From positions 1 to 56,783 of the forward strand of contig DFXY01000006.1 in the NCBI GenBank assembly GCA_002381945.1: a stretch of DNA of 56,783 nucleotides. Direction: 5' to 3'. A program made the position numbers and the translations under genes. Each line of letters begins with the position of its first letter. Position 1 is the first letter of the stretch. The notes below the pieces were generated by a model. The model had not been told where the DNA came from. It made no database searches and saw nothing but the letters and a program-made list of their open reading frames with translations. Below, one piece after another: positions 50,381 to 56,783 of the stretch. This stretch comes from Bacteriovoracaceae bacterium UBA4096. Lineage in GTDB: Bacteria; Bdellovibrionota; Bacteriovoracia; Bacteriovoracales; Bacteriovoracaceae.

Positions 50381-51767
50381 GATTCATTTCTTTTAGTTTT
50401 CGATACAAGGTTTTTCTATCAATCCCAAGATCTTTAGCTGTCTGCTCTTTGGCACCGTCATTTTTATCAAAAATAAACTGAATGTACTTTTTGCTAAGTT
50501 CATCTAAAGTCACTGGTTTTTCTTCCTCAAAGCTTAAGCCTTTGGGTTGTTTTGTCTGCGCTTCAGAAGCAAGTGGATAATTCTCTTCTGTCGGTAAATC
50601 TTCCGGCAAGATAAATTCAGCCGAGGTGAGAACCACTGCTCTTTCTATGGCATTTTCCAGCTCCCGGACGTTTCCTTTCCACTCGTATGCTTCCAGCTTT
50701 TGAATGGCTTCTTTACTGAAACCTTTTACCTTGGCGTTGTTCATGAGAGCAAATTTTTTAAGGAAGTATTCACTTAAAGGCAAGATATCGTCTTTGCGTT
50801 CGCGAAGGGGTGGAATATAAATTGGAATGACATTTAGTCTGAAAAATAGATCTTCTCTAAAACGACCTTCTGCAACTTCTTTTCTTAAATCTTTATGAGT
50901 GGCGCAAATAATTCTCGCCGTAATGTCACGATACTGGTTTTCACCAATACGTTTAACTTTTCGTTCTTGTAGCACTCTTAATAATTTTGCTTGTAGCGGT
51001 AAACTTAAATCACCAATTTCATCCAGGAATAATGTTCCTTTGTTGGCCTCTTCAAACAGACCAATCTTTTTATCATGAGCTCCGGTGAAGGCCCCTTTAG
51101 CGTGACCAAAAAGCTCTGACTCAAGAAGATTTTCAGGAATTGCAGAACAGTTAATGGCAATGAATGGGCCATCTTTTTTATCACCCAATTCATGCACTGC
51201 TTTGGCTATGACTTCTTTACCGGAACCGGACTCCCCCGAAATCAGAACATTGGCCTGGCTACTTGAAACTCGTTTAGCTAGTTCCAGTGCTTTTCTGAAA
51301 CCTTGAGATTTGCCTATGACACCTTTTAGCCCCAGGACATCCTCTTGGAAAAGACTTTTTAAATTTGAATTTTCAATTTGGACTTCATTTAAGAACAAGG
51401 CCCTTTGCACTGAGATCAGAAGTTGTGGAATGTGCAAAGGCTTAAGCACAAAGTCATATGCCCCGGCCTCAATTGCTTCTACCGCCGTTTCAACACTTCC
51501 TTCAGAGGTCATAAGAATGATGGGTAATGTTGAATTTGATCTGCGGATTCTTCTGATAAAATCAAGTCCAGACATCACTGGAAGCTTTAAATCAGAGATA
51601 ACAACATCAGGTTCAGTTCTCTTATTCTCAATTTCAATCAAAGCTTCTTCAGCATTACTAAAGGCCAAGACTTTGTACCCTCTTTGTTTAAAGAAACTAG
51701 ACAAGAGGTCCAAGAGGTCTAAATCATCATCGATCAAAGTTATGGTTGAGCTATTTTTGAGTTTCAC
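50373..51767 (-). CDS. NtrC-family sigma-54-dependent response regulator
   Basis: A 464-aa activator. The receiver domain is at residues 5-120 with the phosphorylatable aspartate in VVISDLKLP near 59. The AAA+ domain is at about 145-375 with Walker A GESGSGKE near 169, the sigma-54-contacting GAFTGA near 224 and Walker B TLFLDEIGDL. The C-terminal Fis-type HTH contains GAKEQTAKDLGIDRKTLYRK. It should activate sigma-54 promoters; five candidate sites lie within a few kb. No cognate kinase is adjacent. Its own upstream region has no correctly spaced -24/-12 element. Confidence 0.95.
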   Translation of the reverse strand: MKLKNSSTITLIDDDLDLLDLLSSFFKQRGYKVLAFSNAEEALIEIENKRTEPDVVISDLKLPVMSGLDFIRRIRRSNSTLPIILMTSEGSVETAVEAIEAGAYDFVLKPLHIPQLLISVQRALFLNEVQIENSNLKSLFQEDVLGLKGVIGKSQGFRKALELAKRVSSSQANVLISGESGSGKEVIAKAVHELGDKKDGPFIAINCSAIPENLLESELFGHAKGAFTGAHDKKIGLFEEANKGTLFLDEIGDLSLPLQAKLLRVLQERKVKRIGENQYRDITARIICATHKDLRKEVAEGRFREDLFFRLNVIPIYIPPLRERKDDILPLSEYFLKKFALMNNAKVKGFSKEAIQKLEAYEWKGNVRELENAIERAVVLTSAEFILPEDLPTEENYPLASEAQTKQPKGLSFEEEKPVTLDELSKKYIQFIFDKNDGAKEQTAKDLGIDRKTLYRKLKEMNLN

Positions 51768-51873
51768 GGGGCTAAAATCCTTTGACGGGAAATTTTGCCT
51801 AATATAGTGGCATTATTACCCAGTGACAAGAAATTAACGAATCGTAAGTGATTGAAAACAAAGTAAATCAATG

Positions 51874-51889
51874 TGGCATATTGCATGCA
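51874..51889 (+). promoter_or_regulatory. Sigma-54-like promoter of second DUF1328 gene
   Basis: TGGCAT, five bases, ATGCA, with 12 bp between GG and GC, 47 nt before the ATG at 51936. Confidence 0.6.
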
Positions 51890-51935
51890 ATATTATGGTT
51901 GGTGTCGCGAGTCATAACATAAGTAAGGGTTTTTT

Positions 51936-52109
51936 ATGTTAAGAGCAGCCATCATATTCTTCGTTATGGGGCTTTTGGCTTTCCTTTTTGGGGCTTATGG
52001 CTTTGCTGGAGTATCCATTGAAGTTGGTAAGCTACTGCTTGTAGTCTTTTTAGTGTTTTCCCTCATTAGTTTTGTCGGTGGTATAACAACAGATAAAAAT
52101 TTGAGGTAA
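51936..52109 (+). CDS. DUF1328 (YtjA-like) membrane protein, copy 2
   Basis: A 57-aa protein, MLRAAIIFFVMGLLAFLFGA followed by the Gly-rich turn and VSIEVGKLLLVVFLVFSLIS. Closely similar to the copy at 48538 and therefore a paralogue. AAGGG lies upstream at 51926-51930. The next gene starts 22 nt after the stop and may be co-transcribed from the same sigma-54-like promoter. Confidence 0.85.
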   Translation: MLRAAIIFFVMGLLAFLFGAYGFAGVSIEVGKLLLVVFLVFSLISFVGGITTDKNLR

Positions 52110-52131
52110 ACTAACTGCTAAGTGGGTGCCA

Positions 52132-52830
52132 ATGAATTTAGCAGATTCAGTTAAATACATTCTAAAAAATAAGTCACAAAATTTTGTAAAAGAATTATGG
52201 AAAGAAGATTTAAAAATCATCCTTAAAGATCTAGGCCAGGATTTTTCTCACCTGGTGAAGTCAGGTTCAACCTCATTAAAATCTTTTAAGAATAACGGTT
52301 ATCAAATTAATATCAAGGAAGCATTGGAATCTGGTTCTGATTCTTTGCTTATCATAAAAGTTCTGCCAGGAAGAATCCGAAAGGGATTCTCTCTCTTCAA
52401 AGATGAGTTCATTGAAGAGCTGGAAAATCAACCAGACCAGAAACAAAAAACCATATTCTGCCTGAAAGTTATAGGAGCATTATCCAGTTTCACCGTTGGT
52501 ACTATTTATAATTTGAAGATAGGTAAAACCGATTTCTCTTTAGTCGGATTAAAAAGAAGAAATGCATTTACACGATTTTTGGTTGCTGAGTTAATATTCA
52601 AGATTAGCCAGCGTTTAATTCAAAAGTTTCTCATTGAACTTGAAACGCAGCTGACAGACAAAGATGATTTAAATCATGTTAGATATTTCAAAGAACTGTT
52701 GGCCGATCGTTCATTAGCAAAAATAGAAACTTCTGATTCTTCTATTGAAATGGTGGACAATCTTAAGGCCTATATTATGAAGGGCCAGTGGAATACACAT
52801 AAAGTTAGCCATGACAGAAAACCAAACTAG
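52132..52830 (+). CDS. Unknown 232-aa protein downstream of DUF1328
   Basis: No family recognised. It is a hydrophilic, lysine-rich protein with one moderately hydrophobic region (FCLKVIGALSSFTVGTIYNL, about residues 105-125). The N-terminal part is amphipathic. There is no signal peptide. The ATG at 52132 or a GTG at 52126 are possible starts. Location suggests membership of the same stress-type transcript as DUF1328 copy 2; pdxH follows 15 nt later but has an unrelated role. Confidence 0.6.
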   Translation: MNLADSVKYILKNKSQNFVKELWKEDLKIILKDLGQDFSHLVKSGSTSLKSFKNNGYQINIKEALESGSDSLLIIKVLPGRIRKGFSLFKDEFIEELENQPDQKQKTIFCLKVIGALSSFTVGTIYNLKIGKTDFSLVGLKRRNAFTRFLVAELIFKISQRLIQKFLIELETQLTDKDDLNHVRYFKELLADRSLAKIETSDSSIEMVDNLKAYIMKGQWNTHKVSHDRKPN

Positions 52831-52845
52831 CGCTATGTTTATGAC

Positions 52846-53493
52846 ATGGAAATTAATAAAACTCTCGAAAATTTAAGAATTAACTATCAATCGGCCGCTT
52901 TGGATATTCATGATTGCGATCAAGACCCTTTATTGCAGTTTGATAAGTGGTTAAAAGAAGCCCTTTTGTCGGAATGTGACGAACCTAATGCTTTCATTCT
53001 GTCCACCGTTCGTGATCAACAACCAAGAGCTCGGGTAATTCTCCTTAAAGGCATCCATCAGAATAAATTTATCTTTTATACCAATTATAACAGCGCTAAA
53101 GGCGTTGAACTTGAAGACAATGCTAAAGTGGCCATGACTTTCATGTGGCTGCCCCTACAGCGTCAGGTTAGAATTGAAGGAACGGTTACCAAGGTAAGTG
53201 AAGAACTTTCTGATGACTATTTTCAGAAGCGCCCGCGAGGAAGTCAGCTTGGTGCAATTGCTTCTCCTCAGAGTCAAATTGTGCCAAACCGTGAAGCTTT
53301 GGAAAAAATGTTTTCGGAAATAGAAAATAAATTCAAAAATATTGAAATCCTTCCACGGCCTACTCATTGGGGAGGTTATGCAGTGGCACCAACCTTAATA
53401 GAATTTTGGCAGGGTAGAAATAATCGCATGCATGACAGGATTTGTTACGTTAAGAATGGAAAGGACTGGGAACTTCAGCGTCTGGCCCCCTGA
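52846..53493 (+). CDS. pdxH: Pyridoxamine 5'-phosphate oxidase
   Basis: FMN enzyme making pyridoxal 5'-phosphate; 215 aa, normal length. Motifs: FDKWLKEAL, RARVILLKGI, FIFYTNYNSAKG, VRIEGTVTKVS, the block RPRGSQLGAIASPQSQI, and near the C-terminus EFWQGRNNRMHDR and the terminal WELQRLAP. Together with pdxA at 8.8 kb this supports de novo B6 synthesis by the DXP-dependent route. The stop overlaps the convergent PAP2 gene by 19 nt. Confidence 0.95.
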   Translation: MEINKTLENLRINYQSAALDIHDCDQDPLLQFDKWLKEALLSECDEPNAFILSTVRDQQPRARVILLKGIHQNKFIFYTNYNSAKGVELEDNAKVAMTFMWLPLQRQVRIEGTVTKVSEELSDDYFQKRPRGSQLGAIASPQSQIVPNREALEKMFSEIENKFKNIEILPRPTHWGGYAVAPTLIEFWQGRNNRMHDRICYVKNGKDWELQRLAP

Positions 53494-54041
53494 ATTAATT
53501 TAAACATGGTGGAAAAGATATAACCCCACCATAGACCTACTAAAGTACCCCCCAGGATATCTCCAGGATAATGCACTCCCAGGTAAATTCTGCTCCATCC
53601 CACTAATAAAGGGATCAACCACAAGAAGTAGAACCATTTTTTTTGAAAATGGAGCGCTCGCATGGAAAAGAACACTAGAATCATTGAGTTGGAAGCGTGA
53701 GAAGAAACAAAGCCAAATTTACCACCACATTTCTGTCCAAAGGAATAAATAAGAGGTCGTAAATCTAATTCACGACATGGTCTTAAACGATTCACCAAAT
53801 TCTTGAGGATATAGGAGGAAGTCACATCACTCGCAATTAATGCCAGAATGAGAAATAGGCCAAAGTAGAGAGTTTGTTTTTTTCCAGTCTTTTTAAAGGA
53901 ATACCAAAAGAAAAAACCGATCAAGGGAATCCAGATAGACTGACCGGAGAGAATTTGCATGATTGGATTAAGCCAATCTGAGTGGAAGGAGTTTAAGTAA
54001 AGAAAAAGTGCCCGGTCTAAAGCAGTCAGGCCTTCGATCAT
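53475..54041 (-). CDS. PAP2-family membrane phosphatase
   Basis: A 188-aa protein with about five or six membrane helices. The three phosphatase motifs are present: KNLVNRLRP, FVSSHASN and SRIYLGVHYPGD. The family hydrolyses undecaprenyl diphosphate, phosphatidyl-glycerophosphate or lipid A phosphates. The overlap of 4 nt with a polyprenyl-sugar transferase gene favours a role in recycling or modifying undecaprenyl carriers or lipid A. Confidence 0.9.
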   Translation of the reverse strand: MIEGLTALDRALFLYLNSFHSDWLNPIMQILSGQSIWIPLIGFFFWYSFKKTGKKQTLYFGLFLILALIASDVTSSYILKNLVNRLRPCRELDLRPLIYSFGQKCGGKFGFVSSHASNSMILVFFSMRALHFQKKWFYFLWLIPLLVGWSRIYLGVHYPGDILGGTLVGLWWGYIFSTMFKLIQGARR

Positions 54042-54805
54042 TGAAGGGTTCCCATTATTTTCTTAAACCGTAAGCGAAAGACGTTAATAACTGCTTCAAT
54101 GATAATTTTCCGGCTCATTTTTGATTTACCAACCGTTCGCTCATAAAAAGTAATTGGTACTTCCAGACAAGGTAGTCCCTGAGACCAAATTTTATATTTT
54201 AGTTCAATTTGAAAAGCATAACCGATTGAAAAAACTTTATCTAAATTGAGTGATTGAAGTGCCTTCCTGGAATAGCCATTAAAGCCACCAGTTGAATCCG
54301 AAAAAGGAATACCGGTAATTACACGAGCATAAATAGAGGCAAAATACGACAACAATAATCTTTGCATCGGCCAGTTCATGATACGGATTCCACCAACATA
54401 ACGAGAGCCAACGGCCAGGTCGTACTCTCCAAGTTTATTGGTAAATTCTGGAATGGCCTCAGGGTCATGGGAGAAGTCACAATCCATAGTAATGACAGCT
54501 TCATACCCCCGCTCAAGTGCCCATTTGAACCCCTTTATATAAGCGGTGCCTAAACCAAGTTTGCCAGTGCGTTCAATGATGTTGAGATTGTTTTTCTTTT
54601 GCTGGAAAGCCTTAATAACTTTGGCCGTGCCATCCGGGGAACCATCATCAATAATAAGCACATTAAGAGAAGGATGGAGACGATGAAGTGTTTCCAGCAT
54701 TTTTTCAATGTTAGCAATTTCATTATAGGTTGGTATGATAACAACCGTTTTATCTAAACTAATCAAGCTAGGGCCTCTGATGATGTTATGAGTTATTTGT
54801 AACAC
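54038..54805 (-). CDS. DPM1-like polyprenol-phosphate glycosyltransferase
   Basis: A 255-aa GT2-family enzyme with no membrane anchor at the C-terminus, like DPM1 of archaea, bacteria and eukaryotes. Motifs: VVIIPTYNEIANIEKML, LIIDDGSPDGT, MDCDFSHDPEAIP (DxD-type metal site), GSRYVGG and DSTGGFNGYS. It would add a sugar from a nucleotide donor to undecaprenyl phosphate on the cytoplasmic face. The start is GTG at 54805. The divergent neighbour is a GT-C enzyme that could use the product. Confidence 0.9.
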   Translation of the reverse strand: MLQITHNIIRGPSLISLDKTVVIIPTYNEIANIEKMLETLHRLHPSLNVLIIDDGSPDGTAKVIKAFQQKKNNLNIIERTGKLGLGTAYIKGFKWALERGYEAVITMDCDFSHDPEAIPEFTNKLGEYDLAVGSRYVGGIRIMNWPMQRLLLSYFASIYARVITGIPFSDSTGGFNGYSRKALQSLNLDKVFSIGYAFQIELKYKIWSQGLPCLEVPITFYERTVGKSKMSRKIIIEAVINVFRLRFKKIMGTLQ

Positions 54806-54817
54806 ACAAATCCCTGA

Positions 54818-56149
54818 ATGGCGATCATGACAAAGACTTTGCGTTTAAGTTTATTATTGGTTTTTCTCTTCCAGATCCTAATGGCAGCTGGTTTTGAGCT
54901 GGCACACGATGAAGCTTACTACTGGCTTTATTCCAAACATCTGGATTGGGGGTATTTTGATCATCCTCCTTTTGTTGGTGTGGTCATTCGATTTTTTTCT
55001 TTTCTGCCTCATTCAGAGCTAGCTGTTCGTATTGGATTTATTATTTTGCAGTTTTTGAGCCTGCAGCTGTTATTTTCCCTGACGGCAAACTATTTAATTG
55101 TATTCTTACTTTTTTTTAGTTTTCCACTGGCTTCATTTACAGGTCTCCTCGCATTACCAGATATCCCCTTACTCTTCATGACTGCGTGTTATTGTTTTCA
55201 GTTAAAGAAGTATTTAGAAAAAGATTGCTTAAAAAACTCTCTGCTCCTTGGCTTGATCATCGCGCTTTTGTTCTATGCCAAATACCATGGGGTCCTGCTG
55301 GTGTTTTTCACACTTCTGGCCACACCTAAACTCTTGCTAAGAAAATCATTCTATCTGGTAGCACTCGCTGCTTTGGTAAGCTTTTTTCCTCATATGCTGT
55401 GGCAATATGAGCATGATTTCTCCACCTTGCGGTATCATTTTATTGAACGCCCCTCATCTTCCTTCAGTTTAAAACGCAGTTTGGAATTTATTGGTCTGCA
55501 AATTGTTCTCGCCGGAGTCCTGGTGGGGCCGTTGGTCTGGTGGACCGTAATAAAAAACAAAACCACGAGTGCCTTTGACCGGACTATGAAGTTCATCTCA
55601 ATCGGAACTGTGTTCTTCTTTCTCTTCTCATCATTTAGCAAAAAGGTGGAAGCAAACTGGACGATCTTTCTGGCGATTCCTCTTATTTATCTATGTGCCG
55701 GAGGAAAAATTTGGCAAAAAAAATGGGCCCGCTCGCTTTTATATAGCTCTTTTGCCATTGTATTATTGGCCAGACTCCTCTTCGTGCTACCCAGTGAATT
55801 TGTCAAATTGAAGCGTTTAAATGAATTCAGAGGTTGGAATGAATGGGCCCATGAAGTTCACTCTGTCTGTAAGGAACAACCACTTCTGGCCAACTCTTAT
55901 CAGGTAGCCTCTAAACTATCTTTTTATCTTAATCAGGAAATCGGTGCCCTTAATTATCACTCACGGAAAAATCATTTTGATTATTGGCGCTTTGAAAAGA
56001 ATATTCCGACTAAAGAAGTCTGCTACATTACCGATAAAAAGGATTTTTCCGGTGAATTAATCCAGGCGCCGGATGGGAAAACTCTGCGGATTGTAAAAAA
56101 TCAAAGCATAGAAGCCCTGTTGAAGTTAAAATATGATGAAAACAGGTAA
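54818..56149 (+). CDS. ArnT/PMT-like GT-C glycosyltransferase
   Basis: A 443-aa polytopic protein with about ten helices. The first external loop has the catalytic DE pair in ELAHDEAYYWLYSKHLDWGY followed by FDHPPFVG, a signature of ArnT and dolichyl-phosphate-mannose mannosyltransferase relatives. Such enzymes move a sugar from a polyprenyl phosphate to lipid A or protein outside the inner membrane. Together with the divergent DPM1-like and PAP2 genes it forms a plausible glycan-transfer unit. The acceptor is unknown. Two ATG starts (54818, 54827) are possible. Confidence 0.88.
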   Translation: MAIMTKTLRLSLLLVFLFQILMAAGFELAHDEAYYWLYSKHLDWGYFDHPPFVGVVIRFFSFLPHSELAVRIGFIILQFLSLQLLFSLTANYLIVFLLFFSFPLASFTGLLALPDIPLLFMTACYCFQLKKYLEKDCLKNSLLLGLIIALLFYAKYHGVLLVFFTLLATPKLLLRKSFYLVALAALVSFFPHMLWQYEHDFSTLRYHFIERPSSSFSLKRSLEFIGLQIVLAGVLVGPLVWWTVIKNKTTSAFDRTMKFISIGTVFFFLFSSFSKKVEANWTIFLAIPLIYLCAGGKIWQKKWARSLLYSSFAIVLLARLLFVLPSEFVKLKRLNEFRGWNEWAHEVHSVCKEQPLLANSYQVASKLSFYLNQEIGALNYHSRKNHFDYWRFEKNIPTKEVCYITDKKDFSGELIQAPDGKTLRIVKNQSIEALLKLKYDENR

Positions 56150-56157
56150 TATAAAAA

Positions 56158-56783
56158 ATGGTTAAGTTAAATCTGCAAAATTCATACGACAAGGTAAAGT
56201 TCCTGACGATCCTGCAGTTCGTGTTTGTTATTATGGCCTTCGTCTCTGAAGCTTTGGTCACACAAAGTGTTTTAAACTTTTCTTTTATTTTTCAATTTAT
56301 CCTTTTGCTGGTGGCCTATAATTTTTATTACTCGGCTTTGAGCAATTTATTCTATTCATATTGGAACATGTCCCTCATCTTTGGGGTTTATTATCTGGTT
56401 TCTTTGAGTCGAAACTTTTTGGTACTCGGAAATCCAATGATCGGTTTATTGTTCCTGTTGAGTTTATTCTTTTTGATAGTGGCCTGTTATATTGTTTCTT
56501 CACCTTTATATTATCCTCGCTTTCACTGGTGGGAATATGATTTTCGTTTCAGGGCAGACATTCGATGCTGGATAGAAGTTGATGGGAAACAGTTCCGTGG
56601 TCGGATTTCCGACCTTCGTCGGGGAGCTGCTTGTCTGGAACTTTTTAACAACATTACTGTTGGTCATCCAATCCAGGTCAGTGTGGAAATCCTGAATCAA
56701 AACTTCACATTATTTGCCGAAATTCGCTCCAAGCGAGAACCTATTATTGGACGTTCTATTATTTATGGGGTGAAGTTTATTAA
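56158..56783 (+). CDS. Membrane protein with PilZ-like domain (3' end outside window)
   Basis: The reading frame opens with ATG at 56158 and is still open at the last base, giving about 208 residues. Four membrane helices (e.g. FLTILQFVFVIMAFVSEALV, FIFQFILLLVAYNFYYSAL, MIGLLFLLSLFFLIVACYIV) come first. A PilZ-like domain follows: RFRADIRCWIEV, then RGRISDLRRGAACLE, resembling the RxxxR and DxSxxG c-di-GMP-binding motifs; the second motif is not perfect. This suggests a c-di-GMP-responsive membrane protein; the C-terminus is unseen. Confidence 0.75.
   Translation, partial: MVKLNLQNSYDKVKFLTILQFVFVIMAFVSEALVTQSVLNFSFIFQFILLLVAYNFYYSALSNLFYSYWNMSLIFGVYYLVSLSRNFLVLGNPMIGLLFLLSLFFLIVACYIVSSPLYYPRFHWWEYDFRFRADIRCWIEVDGKQFRGRISDLRRGAACLELFNNITVGHPIQVSVEILNQNFTLFAEIRSKREPIIGRSIIYGVKFI

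Noticed and set aside
51768..51873. Sigma-54 element for the NtrC-type regulator itself
   Set aside because: The only TGGG...GC match on the minus strand has 10-bp instead of 12-bp spacing.
1..56783. CRISPR array
   Set aside because: No run of evenly spaced direct repeats with unique spacers was seen; the phased TCTACT motifs are too short and too close.

Overview
The window reads as a chromosomal segment of a Gram-negative deltaproteobacterium-like predator, most probably Bdellovibrionota, class Bacteriovoracia (Bacteriovorax/Peredibacter type). This assignment is an inference from gene content: SurA/parvulin periplasmic chaperones, many small exported proteins and lipoproteins, pseudopilins, an NtrC-type regulator with sigma-54-like promoters, and a moderately AT-rich genome. 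No rRNA or taxonomic marker was searched.

Left part (1-33.7 kb) is conserved core. It holds the 3' end of gyrA, a TPR lipoprotein, and the Fo part of ATP synthase (two AtpZ/AtpI-like proteins, atpB, atpE). A minus-strand cluster follows (mfd, parvulin, SurA-like chaperone, pdxA, uvrA), then the complete membrane arm of complex I without the peripheral arm (nuoAHJKLMN). Next come a large GYF/TPR membrane protein, serS with two tRNA-Ser genes directly behind it, an orphan VAO/PCMH flavoprotein, and a three-gene pseudopilin operon.

Middle part (34.39-42.99 kb) is an integrated mobile element. It lies between an 18-bp direct repeat: one copy is the 3' end of an intact tRNA-Arg(ACG), the other follows a tyrosine integrase. 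It carries an excisionase-like gene, a P4-type Toprim/SF3 primase-helicase, an HTH/ImmA pair with an apparently leaderless promoter, an HTH regulator coupled to a lipoprotein, and several unrecognised genes. One of these, a 166-aa basic protein, is preceded by about 450 nt of hairpin-rich sequence with mutually exclusive hairpins, a 7-codon leader ORF and a 9-nt anti-Shine-Dalgarno match. No capsid, tail or conjugation genes are visible, so it looks like a satellite or integrative-plasmid type element.

Right part (43-56.8 kb) is signalling, stress and envelope. A three-gene operon encodes a small protein, a double-domain KaiC-family ATPase and a GAF histidine kinase. Next come a trypsin-like lipoprotein protease and a group of small stress-type genes (CsbD, two DUF1328 proteins, a 66-aa protein). 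Four of these have near-identical sequences of the sigma-54 -24/-12 type upstream, and an NtrC-family activator and an Hpt protein lie a few kb away. The window ends with pdxH and an envelope-glycan cluster (PAP2 phosphatase, DPM1-like GT2, ArnT-like GT-C), plus a truncated PilZ membrane protein.
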